From Zhihengliuella sp. (GTDB lineage: Bacteria > Actinomycetota > Actinomycetes > Actinomycetales > Micrococcaceae): a DNA stretch of 64,000 nucleotides. The notes beneath the pieces were generated by a model. That model was not told the DNA's origin and ran no database searches. It saw nothing but the letters and a program-made list of their open reading frames with translations. The translations under genes and the position numbers were made by a program. Below, piece after piece: positions 17,251 through 27,537 of the stretch. The stretch is taken from the NCBI RefSeq assembly GCF_031178195.1, contig NZ_JAPSJL010000002.1, positions 454,314 through 518,313 on the forward strand. Reading direction: 5' to 3'. Positions within the stretch are counted from its first letter, which is position 1. Every line of letters begins with the position of its first letter.

Positions 17251-17667
17251 ATGCCCGCCTCCCGATCGTCCCGCCCCCGGACCCGGCGCCGTCTGGCGCT
17301 CGCGTGCGCCGGCGTCTACGTCGTGCCCGTGGGTCTCGCGTCGAGGTTCCTGCTCGAGGGGTGGACCGGCGATGCGGTGGGCGGGGCGCTCTACGCCGCC
17401 CTCCTCTACCTGCTCGTCGCTCTGGTACGGCCGGACGGGAACCGGCCGACAGTCGCCGCGGTGGCCTGGGCGCTCTGCTGTGCCGTCGAGTTGCTGCAGC
17501 TGACGCCGGTCCCCCGCGATCTGGCCGCGGTCTTCCCGCCCGCGGCACTCGTGCTGGGTTCGACCTTCGTGGCGACGGACTTGCTCGCCTATGCTGCGGG
17601 CGCCCTCCTGGCCGCGCTCGCGGACCGCGCGCTCTCGCGCTCCCGTCCCCTCGATCGCGGCCATTAA
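17251..17667 (+). CDS. DUF2809 family membrane protein
   Basis: A 138-residue membrane protein of unknown function with four hydrophobic segments (about 15-32, 42-60, 66-84 and 105-128). The DUF2809 signatures are visible: GDAVGGALYAALLYLLVAL, the CAVELLQLT segment, and LVLGSTFVATDLLAYAAG. The N-terminus is basic ([11 protein letters not shown]), which would orient it inside. It stands alone between the thioesterase gene and a 16-base-stem terminator. The ATG follows a TAGGCT box, suggesting a leaderless mRNA. Confidence 0.85.
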   Translation: MPASRSSRPRTRRRLALACAGVYVVPVGLASRFLLEGWTGDAVGGALYAALLYLLVALVRPDGNRPTVAAVAWALCCAVELLQLTPVPRDLAAVFPPAALVLGSTFVATDLLAYAAGALLAALADRALSRSRPLDRGH

Positions 17668-17675
17668 GGAACCGA

Positions 17676-17712
17676 GCCCGGGTCCCGTTGCAGTGCGCAA
17701 CGGGACCCGGGC
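17676..17712. terminator. Bidirectional terminator hairpin
   Basis: Perfect 16-base stem GCCCGGGTCCCGTTGC (17676-17691) with its complement at 17697-17712 and loop AGTGC. It separates the DUF2809 gene from the convergent nrdF. Confidence 0.85.
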
Positions 17713-17751
17713 GTCAGGCCCACCAAACCGGCGATGCCGGCCGGCGACCGG

Positions 17752-18756
<1,005 letters not shown>

Positions 18757-18817
18757 TTAAGCGTACGACGGCGGGCGAGCCCGCCCGCCGTCGTACCGAT
18801 TGGTTGCCGCGGGGCGA

Positions 18818-20959
18818 CTACAGCATGCAGCTGACGCAACCCTCCACCTCGGTGCCCTCGAGCGCGAGCTGGCGGAGGCGGATGTAGTAGATCGTCTTGA
18901 TTCCCTTCTTCCACGCGTAGATCTGTGCCTTGTTGATGTCGCGGGTCGTCGCGGTGTCCTTGAAGAACAGGGTGAGGGACAGGCCCTGGTCGACGTGCTG
19001 CGTGGCAGCGGCGTACGTGTCGATGATCTTCTCGTAACCGATCTCGTACGCGTCCTGGTAGTACTCCAGGTTGTCGTTGTCGAGGTAGGGGGCCGGGTAG
19101 TAGACGCGCCCGAGCTTGCCCTCCTTGCGGATCTCGATCTTCGAGGCCACCGGGTGGATCGAGGAGGTCGAGTTGTTGATGTACGAGATCGAACCGGTCG
19201 GCGGCACAGCCTGGAGGTTCTGGTTGTAGATGCCGTGCTCCATGACGGACGCCTTCAGCGCGCGCCAGTCGTCCTGCGTGGGGATGTGCGTGTTCTCGAA
19301 GAGTTCCTTGACCCGCTCCGTCTTCGGCGCCCACTCCTGCTCGGTGTACTTGTCGAAGAACGCACCCGATGCGTACTCGGAGTCCTCGAAGCCGCCGAAC
19401 GGGCTGCCGGTCTCGATCGCCATCTGGTTGGAGACGCGCAGCGCGTGGAACAGCACCGTGTAGAAGTACATGTTCGTGAAGTCCAGGCCCTCCTCGGAGC
19501 CGTAGTGGACGCGCTCACGGGCCAGGTACCCGTGCAGGTTCATCTGCCCCAGGCCGATGGCACGCGAGGACCGGTTGCCCTCGGCGATCGACGGGACGGA
19601 CGCGATGTAGGACATATCGGCCACGGCGGAGAGCGCGCGGACGGCGGTCTCGATGCTGCGTCCGAAGTCGGGCGAGTCCATCGTCTTGGCGATGTTCATC
19701 GACCCGAGGTTGCAGGAGATGTCCTTGCCGACGACCTCGTAGGTCAGGTCCTCGTTGAACGTCGACGGCGAGGAGACCTGAAGGATCTCCGAGCACAGGT
19801 TGCTCATGGTGATCTTGCCCGCGATCGGGTTGGCCCGGTTCACGGTGTCCTCGAACACGATGTACGGGTAGCCCGATTCGAACTGGATCTCGGCCAGAGT
19901 CTGGAAGAACTCGCGGGCGTTGATCTTGGTCTTCTTGATCCGCGCGTCGTCGACCATCTCGTAGTACTTCTCCGTGACGGAGACGTCGGAGAACGGCATC
20001 CCGTAGACGCGCTCGACGTCGTACGGCGAGAAGAGGTACATGTCCTCGTTCCGCTTGGCCAGCTCGAACGTGATGTCCGGGACCACGACCCCCAGGGACA
20101 GGGTCTTGATGCGGATCTTCTCGTCCGCGTTCTCACGCTTGGTGTCCAGGAATCGGTAGATGTCCGGATGGTGCGCGTGCAGGTACACGGCACCGGCGCC
20201 CTGGCGGGCACCGAGCTGGTTCGCGTAGGAGAAGCTGTCCTCGAGGAGCTTCATGACGGGGATGACGCCGGAGGACTGGTTCTCGATCTGCTTGATCGGG
20301 GCCCCGTGCTCGCGGATGTTCGTCAGCGACAGGGCAACGCCGCCGCCGCGCTTGGAGAGCTGCAGGGCGGAGTTGATGCCGCGGGCGATGGACTCCATGT
20401 TGTCCTCGACGCGGAGGAGGAAGCAGGAGACGAGCTCGCCGCGCTGGGCCTTGCCGGCGTTCAGGAACGTCGGGGTCGCCGGCTGGAAGCGGCCCTCGAT
20501 GATCTCGTCGACGAGTCGCTCGGCGAGGGACTCGTCGCCGCGGGCCAGGTGCATGGCGACCATGCACACGCGGTCCTCGTAGCGCTCGAGGTAACGCTTG
20601 CCGTCGAACGTCTTCAGTGTGTAGCTCGTGTAGAACTTGAACGCGCCGAGGAAGGTCTCGAAGCGGAACTTCTTGGAGTAGGCCCGCTTGTAGAGCCCGC
20701 GGATGAAGTTCATGGAGTACTGGTCGAGGGTCTCGCGCTCGTAGTACTCGTTCTTGACCAGGTACTCGAGCTTCTCGTCGAGGTCGTGGAAGAAGACCGT
20801 GTTGTTGTTCACGTGCTGCAGGAAGTACTGGCGCGCAGCGGCGCGGTCGGCGCCGAACTGGATCTTCCCCTCGGCGTCGTAGAGGTTCAGCATGGCGTTG
20901 AGCTCGTGATAGCCCAGCCCCTGCCAGGCTGCGGGGAGTTCCTTGCCGTCCTGGTTCAC
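18818..20959 (-). CDS. nrdE: Class Ib ribonucleotide reductase large subunit NrdE
   Basis: Catalytic alpha subunit that reduces ribonucleoside diphosphates to deoxyribonucleotides. The 713-residue protein contains [11 protein letters not shown], the active-site cysteine in [15 protein letters not shown], the NLCSEI cysteine segment, [11 protein letters not shown] and [11 protein letters not shown]. It ends EGCVSCML, the C-terminal CxxC that is re-reduced by NrdH. It lacks the N-terminal ATP cone, as expected for class Ib. The start is the GTG at 20959, which shares four bases with the nrdI stop codon (GTGA) and has GGAG about seven bases upstream. Translational coupling with nrdI is likely. 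Confidence 0.97.
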   Translation of the reverse strand: MNQDGKELPAAWQGLGYHELNAMLNLYDAEGKIQFGADRAAARQYFLQHVNNNTVFFHDLDEKLEYLVKNEYYERETLDQYSMNFIRGLYKRAYSKKFRFETFLGAFKFYTSYTLKTFDGKRYLERYEDRVCMVAMHLARGDESLAERLVDEIIEGRFQPATPTFLNAGKAQRGELVSCFLLRVEDNMESIARGINSALQLSKRGGGVALSLTNIREHGAPIKQIENQSSGVIPVMKLLEDSFSYANQLGARQGAGAVYLHAHHPDIYRFLDTKRENADEKIRIKTLSLGVVVPDITFELAKRNEDMYLFSPYDVERVYGMPFSDVSVTEKYYEMVDDARIKKTKINAREFFQTLAEIQFESGYPYIVFEDTVNRANPIAGKITMSNLCSEILQVSSPSTFNEDLTYEVVGKDISCNLGSMNIAKTMDSPDFGRSIETAVRALSAVADMSYIASVPSIAEGNRSSRAIGLGQMNLHGYLARERVHYGSEEGLDFTNMYFYTVLFHALRVSNQMAIETGSPFGGFEDSEYASGAFFDKYTEQEWAPKTERVKELFENTHIPTQDDWRALKASVMEHGIYNQNLQAVPPTGSISYINNSTSSIHPVASKIEIRKEGKLGRVYYPAPYLDNDNLEYYQDAYEIGYEKIIDTYAAATQHVDQGLSLTLFFKDTATTRDINKAQIYAWKKGIKTIYYIRLRQLALEGTEVEGCVSCML

Positions 20960-21396
20960 GGTCGACTCCGCGACTGGTGTTTCCAAAACTCTTCCAATCC
21001 TTGACGTACGTTGGCCACGTCTTCTGGCGTGCCCATCAGTTCGAACCTGTACAGCAGCGGCACATCGCACTTCGCGGAGATCTTGCGTGCCGCGAGGCAG
21101 TAGGCCGAGCCGAAGTTCGTGTTGCCGGCGCCGATGACGCCTCGGAGCAGGCTCCGGTTCTCCTGCCGATTCAGGAACCGCATCACCTGCGGCGGGATCG
21201 AGTGCCTGCCGTCCTCGCCACCGTAGGTGGGGAGGAGAAGCACGAACGGCTCCGTGGCCACCAGCTCTGGCTCCCACCCGTAGAGGGGGATGCGTGCCGC
21301 CTCGACCTCGAGCTTGTCGATGAACTTCGCCGTGTTCTCCGAAGTCGACGAGAAGTAGATCAGGTGGCTCTCGGTCTGCGTCGGCCCGTCAGGCAA
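20956..21396 (-). CDS. nrdI: NrdI flavodoxin-like activase
   Basis: FMN protein that supplies the oxidant for assembling the manganese cofactor of NrdF. The 146-residue protein has [14 protein letters not shown] for phosphate binding of FMN near the N-terminus, LLPTYGGED, and [17 protein letters not shown], all NrdI hallmarks. It overlaps nrdH by eight bases upstream and nrdE by four bases downstream, so the three are translationally coupled. The ATG at 21396 is the first plausible start. Presence of NrdI points to a dimanganese form of NrdF in vivo; this is from the family and not seen in sequence. Confidence 0.96.
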   Translation of the reverse strand: MPDGPTQTESHLIYFSSTSENTAKFIDKLEVEAARIPLYGWEPELVATEPFVLLLPTYGGEDGRHSIPPQVMRFLNRQENRSLLRGVIGAGNTNFGSAYCLAARKISAKCDVPLLYRFELMGTPEDVANVRQGLEEFWKHQSRSRP

Positions 21397-21631
21397 CGGA
21401 GGTTGCGGCCTCGGCCAGCTCCTCGATCTTGTCCGGGCGGAAGCCGGACCAGTGGTCGCTGTCGGTGACGACGACCGGCGCCTGCATGTAGCCCATCGCG
21501 CGGACCTGCTCCAGCGCGGAGGGATCCTGGGAGATGTCCACGCTCTGGTAGACGATGCCCTTCTTATCCAGCGCGCGGTAGGTGGCGTTGCACTGCACGC
21601 AGGCCGGCTTGGTATACACCGTGACGGTCAT
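21389..21631 (-). CDS. nrdH: NrdH glutaredoxin-like redoxin
   Basis: Small redoxin of 80 residues that delivers electrons from thioredoxin reductase to NrdE. The active site is CVQC (Cys11 and Cys14 in [15 protein letters not shown]), and the diagnostic WSGFRPDKI segment is near the C-terminus. It is first in the nrdHIEF operon and overlaps nrdI by eight bases. The ATG at 21631 has AGGGG about ten bases upstream. Regulation is inferred from two in-phase NrdR-like boxes 190-230 bases upstream, which would leave a long leader of up to about 190 bases. Confidence 0.96.
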   Translation of the reverse strand: MTVTVYTKPACVQCNATYRALDKKGIVYQSVDISQDPSALEQVRAMGYMQAPVVVTDSDHWSGFRPDKIEELAEAATSVA

Positions 21632-22086
21632 GGCTGTAATCCCCTTCGTCCCTGTTGTTGGTGGAGTTGTGGTGAAAGTCTGCTGCGACGCGATTCCGCG
21701 GCGATGGCCGGGGGCCTCCCCGCTGCACGCGGCCAGTGGCGCGGATCCGGGTCCGTCCGGGCCGTTTCCCGTGCCCTGGCGCCCGACCGGTCCGCCTCGG
21801 CCCCGTCGCGATATCGATACTACATCTAGTGCTGACCCCACGGAACGACCCCTAGATCTTGTCTTACAAGTATGTCATTACCCGGCTCCTCGGTCCACAG
21901 GAGGTGTGGAGAAACGAGGCCTCCCCTGCCGCGGGAACTCGGCGTTCGCCTCCCGCTGTCCACATCCTGTGCAGACCCCACCCACAACTTGGAACCGCCG
22001 CGTGTCGCCACCGCGTCGGCGTGTCGTCCAGGGGCGCTCATCACTCCTCCTTGCGACCGACCTCACCCGTGGCGTAGGAAGAGGCC
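21632..22086. other. 455-bp divergent regulatory region (nrdH leader and MBL promoter)
   Basis: It contains no gene I can support. Reading leftward from the NrdR-like boxes there are about 190 bases before nrdH, ending in an unstructured ACAACTCCACCAACAAC run before the ribosome-binding site. To the right, between 21865 and 22086, are two sequences close to the actinobacterial DnaA box TTGTCCACA (CGGTCCACA at 21891-21899 and CTGTCCACA at 21956-21964) and the start region of the metallo-hydrolase gene. Confidence 0.5.
21818..21863 (-). promoter_or_regulatory. Tandem NrdR boxes upstream of nrdHIEF
   Basis: Two 14-base sites, CACTAGATGTAGTA (21831-21818) and GACAAGATCTAGGG (21863-21850), read on the minus strand. 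They resemble the NrdR box pattern and their centres are 32 bases apart, close to three helical turns, as in known paired NrdR operators. They precede the nrdHIEF operon. NrdR would repress when dATP is abundant. Confidence 0.6.
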
Positions 22087-22779
22087 ATGGACTCCCGCAC
22101 CGCCCCCGCCCACGACCTCGCGCACGCGACCGTGCGCTCCCTCACCCTCTCCGCGATGGAGAACAACGTGTACCTCGTGACCTCCAAGGCGACCGGCGCC
22201 CAGCTCCTCATCGACGCCGCCGACGACGCCGGGGCCATCGAGGACCTGATCCGGCTCGGTGCCGGCGATGCCGCCGCACCGGCCCGGCTCGAGGTCATCG
22301 CGACGACGCACCGGCACTGGGATCACGTCCGCGCCCTCTCCGCGCTGGCCGGCTCGACCGGAGCCGAGCTGGCGGCAGGCCGGGACGACGCCGCCGCGAT
22401 CGAGGAGAGCGAGTCCGTCACGGTCGGGCACCGGCTCGCCCACGGCGACACGCTCTCCGTCGGAGACCTCGAACTGTCCTGCGTGCACCTGCGCGGCCAC
22501 ACCCCCGGTTCCATCGCCCTGGTCCTGCGGGACCGGCCCGCCGGCTCGCCCGAGGACGCCGAGGCCGCCACCCTCGTCTTCTCCGGTGACAGCTTCTTCC
22601 CCGGCGGCGTCGGCAACACGGGCGGGGACGCGTCCCGCTTCGCCCAGCTGTACGACGACGTCTCGAGCCGCCTGTTCGACGCGTACGACGACGCCGTCGT
22701 CCTGCCCGGGCACGGTGCCCCGACCACGCTGGCCGCCGAGCGGCCGTCCCTGCCCGAGTGGCGCGCCCGCGGGTGGTAG
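22087..22779 (+). CDS. MBL-fold metallo-hydrolase
   Basis: Metallo-beta-lactamase-fold hydrolase of 230 residues. The metal motif is TTHRHWDH (THxHxDH type), followed by HLRGHTPGS, FSGDSFFPGG and a C-terminal LPGHGAPT, which together supply two metal sites as in glyoxalase II-like enzymes. The arginine in the motif's third position is unusual compared with the common THGHxDH. It is a distant relative of the mscR-linked hydrolase at 14253-14882. The ATG at 22087 is preceded by AGGAAGAGG. The helicase gene begins 34 bp downstream on the same strand, so co-transcription is possible. Substrate unknown. Confidence 0.88.
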   Translation: MDSRTAPAHDLAHATVRSLTLSAMENNVYLVTSKATGAQLLIDAADDAGAIEDLIRLGAGDAAAPARLEVIATTHRHWDHVRALSALAGSTGAELAAGRDDAAAIEESESVTVGHRLAHGDTLSVGDLELSCVHLRGHTPGSIALVLRDRPAGSPEDAEAATLVFSGDSFFPGGVGNTGGDASRFAQLYDDVSSRLFDAYDDAVVLPGHGAPTTLAAERPSLPEWRARGW

Positions 22780-22813
22780 CTGCCCGGGCGCGCCCGGATA
22801 GGGTGGAGGCACC

Positions 22814-25348
22814 ATGAATCTCATCGACTTGCTGCCCTCCGGCTCCCACGGTGCCACACCGGAGACGACCTACGAGTCCTTCCTGCGGTGGGTCGAGGAC
22901 CGCGGCATCGGACTCTACCCCGCACAGGACGAGGCCGTCATGGAGCTCGTCCAGGGGAACAACGTCATCCTGGCCACACCCACGGGGTCGGGGAAGTCGC
23001 TCGTGGCGGTCGCCGCGCACTTCTACTCCCTCACGCGCGGTGAGGTCAGCTTCTACACGGCGCCGATCAAGGCGCTCGTCTCCGAGAAGTTCTTCGCCCT
23101 CTGCGATATCTTCGGCGCCGATAATGTCGGCCTCATCACGGGGGACTCGTCGGTGAACGCCGATGCGCCGATCATCTGCTGCACGGCCGAGATCCTGGCC
23201 AACATGGCCCTGCGCGAGGGCGACCAGGCCGACGTCGGGACCGTGGTCATGGACGAGTTCCACTTCTACTCGGATCCGCAGCGCGGCTGGGCGTGGCAGT
23301 TGCCGCTGCTCGAGCTGCCCCAGTCCCAGTTCCTCCTGATGTCCGCCACCCTCGGCGACGTGACGCGGTTCGAGGACGAGCTCACCGCCCGCACGGGACG
23401 GCACACGACGACGGTCGCCCACGCCGAGCGTCCGATCCCCCTGCACTTCTACTACTCCGAGCAGCCGGTGCAGGAGCAGGTCGAGGAGCTGCTCAGCACC
23501 CGCCAGACCCCGGTCTACATCGTGCACTTCAGCCAGCTCGATGCGATCGAGCGGGCCCAGGGCCTGCTGAGCGTGGCGGTCTGCACGCGGGAGGAGAAGG
23601 AGCGCATCGCGGAGCTCGTCGGCGGGTTCCGGTTCTCGGCCGGATTCGGCAAGACGCTGAACAAGCTCGTCCGGCACGGCATCGGCGTCCACCACGCCGG
23701 CATGCTGCCCAAGTACCGCCGGCTCGTGGAGCAGCTCGCCCAGGCGGGGCTGCTGAAGGTCATCTGCGGCACCGACACGCTCGGCGTCGGGATCAACGTG
23801 CCGATCCGGACCGTTCTCATCACCGCGCTGACCAAGTTCGACGGCACACGCATGCGGGCCCTGAACGCCCGCGAGTTCCACCAGATCGCCGGGCGCGCCG
23901 GTCGCGCCGGCTTCGACACCGCCGGCACGGTGGTGGTGCAGGCACCCGAGTACGTGATCGAGAACAAGAAGGCCATGGAGAAGGCCGTCGCCAAGTTCGG
24001 GGACGACTCCAAGAAGCTCCGGCAGATCCCGAAGAAGAAGGCGCCCCAGGGGTTCGTCTCCTGGAGCGACAAGACCTTCGACCGGCTGGTCTCCGCGTCG
24101 CCGGAGCCGCTCACCTCGAGCTTCAAGATCACGCACGCGATGATCATGAATCTCCTCGAGCGCCCCGGCGACTCGTTCGCCGCGGCCCGGCGGCTGCTCA
24201 CCGAGAACCACGAGACGCCGACGCGCCAGCGGGTCCTGCAGCGCCAGGCGCTGGGCATCCTGCGGGAGCTGCTCGCCACCGGCGTCGTCGTGCGGCGGCC
24301 CGAACCGGACGAGTACGGCAACATGCTCGCCCTCACCGTGGACCTGCCGCAGAACTTCGCCCTCAACCAGCCCCTCTCCCCCTTCGCCCTGGCGGCCTTC
24401 GAGCTGCTGGACCGGGAGGCGCCGTCGTACGCGCTCGACGTGGTCTCCATCGTCGAGGCGACCCTCGACGATCCGCGCCAGGTGCTCTCGCTGCAGGAGA
24501 AGAAGGCGCGCGGCGAGGCGATCGCGCGGATGAAGGCCGACGGCGTCGGGTACGACGAGCGCATGAACGCCCTGGACGAGATCACCTACGCCAAGCCGCT
24601 CGCGGACCTCCTCGAGGAGAACTTCGAGACGTACCGCCACGGAGCCCCGTGGCTGGGCGACTTCGAGCTGGCGCCCAAGTCGGTGGTCCGCGACATGTAC
24701 GAGCGCGCGATGTCCTTCACCGACTACGTGAACTTCTACCAGCTGGCCCGGTCCGAGGGCGTGCTGCTGCGCTACCTGACCGACGCCTACAAGGCGCTGC
24801 AGCAGACCGTGCCGCAGGACGCGCTGCGCGAGGACCTCGAGGACCTCGTCGCCTGGCTCGGCGAGATGGTGCGCCAGATCGACTCGAGCCTGCTCGACGA
24901 GTGGGAGCAGCTGTCCCGCGGCGACATGCCGGAGGACCACCGCGACGAGATCGTGCCGCCCGAGCCCGAGCGCCTGACGTCCAACGAACGCGCGTTCCGC
25001 GTGATGGTCCGCAACGAGATGTTCCGGCGCGTGCAGCTCTTCGCGGACGAGCAGGAGCAGGCGCTCGGCGAGCTCGACGGCCCGGCCGGCTTCGATGCGG
25101 ACGCCTGGGCCGAGACGATGGACGAGTACTTCGACGAGCACGAGGACATCGACGACGGCCCCGGAGGCCGCGGCCAGGAGTACTTCATCCTCACCCAGGG
25201 CCGCGAACGCTGGACCGTGCGGCAGATCTTCAAAGACCCCGCCGGTCACCGGGACTGGGGCATCGACGCCTACGTCGATCTCGCCGCCTCGGACGAGGCT
25301 GGCGAGGCGGTCGTGACGATCACCCGCATCGGTCGCCTCGACGGCTGA
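22814..25348 (+). CDS. DEAD/DEAH-box RNA helicase with DUF3516
   Basis: Superfamily 2 helicase of 844 residues with the actinobacterial DUF3516 C-terminal domain. Motif I is ATPTGSGKS (54-62), motif II is DEFH (147-150), motif III is LMSATLG, and motif VI is QIAGRAGRAGFD, the pattern of Ski2/Mtr4-like helicases. Residues from about 400 onward form the DUF3516 region. Related proteins are presumed to act in RNA processing or decay; direct function for this subfamily is not established. The ATG follows GGTGGAGGCACC, which provides a ribosome-binding site, and a TAGGGT sequence just upstream may be a -10 box. Confidence 0.92.
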   Translation: MNLIDLLPSGSHGATPETTYESFLRWVEDRGIGLYPAQDEAVMELVQGNNVILATPTGSGKSLVAVAAHFYSLTRGEVSFYTAPIKALVSEKFFALCDIFGADNVGLITGDSSVNADAPIICCTAEILANMALREGDQADVGTVVMDEFHFYSDPQRGWAWQLPLLELPQSQFLLMSATLGDVTRFEDELTARTGRHTTTVAHAERPIPLHFYYSEQPVQEQVEELLSTRQTPVYIVHFSQLDAIERAQGLLSVAVCTREEKERIAELVGGFRFSAGFGKTLNKLVRHGIGVHHAGMLPKYRRLVEQLAQAGLLKVICGTDTLGVGINVPIRTVLITALTKFDGTRMRALNAREFHQIAGRAGRAGFDTAGTVVVQAPEYVIENKKAMEKAVAKFGDDSKKLRQIPKKKAPQGFVSWSDKTFDRLVSASPEPLTSSFKITHAMIMNLLERPGDSFAAARRLLTENHETPTRQRVLQRQALGILRELLATGVVVRRPEPDEYGNMLALTVDLPQNFALNQPLSPFALAAFELLDREAPSYALDVVSIVEATLDDPRQVLSLQEKKARGEAIARMKADGVGYDERMNALDEITYAKPLADLLEENFETYRHGAPWLGDFELAPKSVVRDMYERAMSFTDYVNFYQLARSEGVLLRYLTDAYKALQQTVPQDALREDLEDLVAWLGEMVRQIDSSLLDEWEQLSRGDMPEDHRDEIVPPEPERLTSNERAFRVMVRNEMFRRVQLFADEQEQALGELDGPAGFDADAWAETMDEYFDEHEDIDDGPGGRGQEYFILTQGRERWTVRQIFKDPAGHRDWGIDAYVDLAASDEAGEAVVTITRIGRLDG

Positions 25349-25398
25349 GGCCAGCCGGTTCGGCGGTCGCGGAGGCGTGAGCCGCGTACCCGTCCCGG

Positions 25399-26241
25399 TC
25401 AGGCCGCCGTGGCCGCCGCGATCATCGTCGCGACGCTGATGCCGGTCCCGAGCAGGGCGTAGGCCGCCACCGGCACCGAGAACACCCACTCCCGCCAAGA
25501 CCCGGTGGTTCCGAGCACGGGGACGGACACGTGACCGTTGCGGCGCCAGATACTGTTGGCCACCGGGGCGTGGTGGAGGCTCCGCGGCCGCTTCCATCGG
25601 ACCGGCCACAGCGGGTTCACACCGCCGACGGTGAGCAGGTCCCCGAGGATGTGGGCGGCGACGCCAACGCCTGTGGCGGCGACGAACCAGCGCGGGTCCT
25701 CCGGGCTGAACAGTGCGACGGCGGCGCCGCAGACCGCACCGACGACCCACGGGGTGCGCTGGAGCCGGTCCGGGATGAACCGAAGGGCCTTGGCGGCGAG
25801 CGAGGCCAGGAGGATCGTGCACAGGCCGGGCCCGACGTCGGCTCGGCCGAGGCCCGGGACGTCGACGTGCCAGAGTCCAGCGATCCAAGCCACCACCATG
25901 AACCCGGCGATGCCGACCAGCGAGTGTGTCCCCTGCCGGTGCCCGCCCGCGATCCGCCCGAGGAACGCCGACAGTGCGTTGGTCACGGGCGGCAGCGAGC
26001 GGGCGATGGTCGCGTGCCGGTGGTCCGCGTCAGGCAGCAACGCCGCGCCGGCGCAGACCAGCGCACCCGTGGCCACGCCGCCGGGAGCGTCGCCGAAGAG
26101 GCCGAGTCCCAGGGTGACGGCCTCCGGGACAGAGCCCCCCAGGACGGGAATGGACTGCAGCCAGTCGAGCCGCACGGTCGCCGAGGACGCCAGCGCGACC
26201 CAGGCCGCCGCCCCGCAGGCGGCGTGGTTTCCTCCCAGCAC
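25399..26241 (-). CDS. YdjM-like membrane metal-dependent hydrolase
   Basis: A 280-residue integral membrane protein of the YdjM/YbcI family (also called LexA-regulated inner membrane hydrolases). Conserved histidine and aspartate clusters are N-terminal GGNHAACG, LLPDADHRHA (about 71-80), GGHRQGTHSL, and AHILGDLLTVGGVNPLWP, which form the putative metal site between six or more hydrophobic segments. The reaction is unknown. The start is a GTG that shares one base with the stop codon of the Nif3-like gene (TAGTG), so the two are translationally coupled. It converges with the helicase gene. Confidence 0.83.
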   Translation of the reverse strand: MLGGNHAACGAAAWVALASSATVRLDWLQSIPVLGGSVPEAVTLGLGLFGDAPGGVATGALVCAGAALLPDADHRHATIARSLPPVTNALSAFLGRIAGGHRQGTHSLVGIAGFMVVAWIAGLWHVDVPGLGRADVGPGLCTILLASLAAKALRFIPDRLQRTPWVVGAVCGAAVALFSPEDPRWFVAATGVGVAAHILGDLLTVGGVNPLWPVRWKRPRSLHHAPVANSIWRRNGHVSVPVLGTTGSWREWVFSVPVAAYALLGTGISVATMIAAATAA

Positions 26242-27404
26242 TACGGGGTGAGGACGAAGTCCCAGGGATCAGTGTTGATCCCGCTGACCATGACGTCGAC
26301 GCCGAAGTCCTGGTCGAGCAGAACATTCTCGAGAGCCTCGGCGGCCGCCGGCAGCCACAGCCACTCGCTGGCGAAGTGCGACACGTCGATCAGGAACGGG
26401 CGCTCGCCGCGGGCGGTTTCCCGTGCCTCGGACGCCGGGTGGTGGCGCAGGTCGGCGGTGACGTACACGTCGGCGCCCGAGGCGCGGACGGCGTCGAACA
26501 GGCTGTCGCCGGCGCCGCCGCAGACAGCGATCCTGCTGACAACGGCGTCGGCGTCGCCGGCCACGCGGACTCCTCCGGCCACAGCGGGCATCGCGGAGAA
26601 GACGCGTCGCGCGAAGTCGCCGAGCGTGGTCGCCTGCTCGAGGCGTCCCACCCGGCCGATGCCCTCCTCGGGCAGACCCGCGTCGGCGACCGCGAGCGGC
26701 GCGACATCCGTGAGTCCGAGGATGTCGGCCAGCACGTCGGAGACTCCCCCGACGGCGGAGTCCCCGTTGGTGTGGACGGTGAGGAGGGCGCAGCCGCCCT
26801 CGATGAGCTCGTGGACGACCTCGCCCTTCGCCGTGGTGTCGGCGACCGAGTTCACGCCGCGGAGCAGCAGCGGGTGGTGGGTGATCAGCAGGTCGACCTC
26901 GCGGCGGACGGCGTCGCGCGCGACCTCCAGCGTCGGGTCGACGGCGAACATGATGCGACGCACGGGGCGGTGGAGGCGGCCGGCCACCAGACCGACTCTG
27001 TCCCACTCCTCGGCGAGCGAGGCCGGCCACAGCTCCTCGACGGCGACCAGCACGTCGCCCAGCGTGGGGTTCGACCCGTCCCGCTGCTCCACGGTCCCAC
27101 CGGCAGTGTCACCGACGTCGTCCGGCGCCGGACCGCCGTCGTCGGTGGCGTCCGCGGCCGGGACGGCGCCGACGTCCTCCGACTGGCCCTCCGATCGGGA
27201 GTCGGAGGCCTGGGCTGCAGCCCCGTCCGGAGCGGCCTCCCCCTGGGCAGCTTCGTCCCGAGCGCTGCCCGGGGAACCCGACTGGTCCGGGGCCGGTTCG
27301 GGCGACCCGGTTCCGGCGGGGGCGGCGTTCGCCGACGCGGGCTCCGGCGGCGTGGCCTGCGGATCCCCAGACGTGGCGGCGTCGTTGCGCGATTCGTCCT
27401 GCAT
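26241..27404 (-). CDS. Nif3-like dinuclear metal centre protein with long disordered N-terminus
   Basis: A Nif3/DUF34-type protein (GTP cyclohydrolase I type 2 fold) of 387 residues. The Nif3 core begins near residue 112 with TLGDVLVAVEELWP and includes LITHHPLLLRG, TVHTNGD and the C-terminal DVSHFASEW metal-ligand segment. The role of the family is unsettled. The first 110 residues are rich in Ala, Pro, Asp, Glu and Gly and look disordered; most homologues lack such an extension. The ATG at 27404 is supported by TACGGT six bases upstream (leaderless). The family core alone would start inside the protein, but no ribosome-binding site supports an internal start. It is coupled to the downstream YdjM-like gene. 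Confidence 0.86.
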   Translation of the reverse strand: MQDESRNDAATSGDPQATPPEPASANAAPAGTGSPEPAPDQSGSPGSARDEAAQGEAAPDGAAAQASDSRSEGQSEDVGAVPAADATDDGGPAPDDVGDTAGGTVEQRDGSNPTLGDVLVAVEELWPASLAEEWDRVGLVAGRLHRPVRRIMFAVDPTLEVARDAVRREVDLLITHHPLLLRGVNSVADTTAKGEVVHELIEGGCALLTVHTNGDSAVGGVSDVLADILGLTDVAPLAVADAGLPEEGIGRVGRLEQATTLGDFARRVFSAMPAVAGGVRVAGDADAVVSRIAVCGGAGDSLFDAVRASGADVYVTADLRHHPASEARETARGERPFLIDVSHFASEWLWLPAAAEALENVLLDQDFGVDVMVSGINTDPWDFVLTP

Positions 27405-27410
27405 GCGTCT

Positions 27411-27416
27411 ACCGTA
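27411..27416 (-). promoter_or_regulatory. -10 box of a leaderless promoter for the Nif3-like gene
   Basis: Minus-strand TACGGT ends six bases before the ATG at 27404, with no ribosome-binding site in between. The box supports the long N-terminus being translated. Confidence 0.4.
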
Positions 27417-27537
27417 CCGGCGCGCGGGCGCGCGGGCGCGTTGGTCAGCGGTCGCGCCGCAGTGTGCCACGTCACACCCGGCCACGCCGCCGAGGGAGCG
27501 AAGGAATGCCTGCACGGGCCGGCGCGTTGACCCGACT

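Noticed and set aside
18800..21004. 734-codon plus-strand frame over nrdE
   Set aside because: Antisense to nrdE, whose protein is fully conserved; the frame has shadow composition and no ribosome-binding site.
21632..21817. Cobalamin riboswitch in the nrdH leader
   Set aside because: B12 riboswitches control class Ia or II nrd genes in some actinobacteria, but I could not find the conserved B12-box sequence in this leader.
22418..25888. Open frame of more than 1,100 codons on the minus strand
   Set aside because: It runs antisense to the helicase gene, with no domain, and its composition is typical of a shadow of a GC-rich gene.
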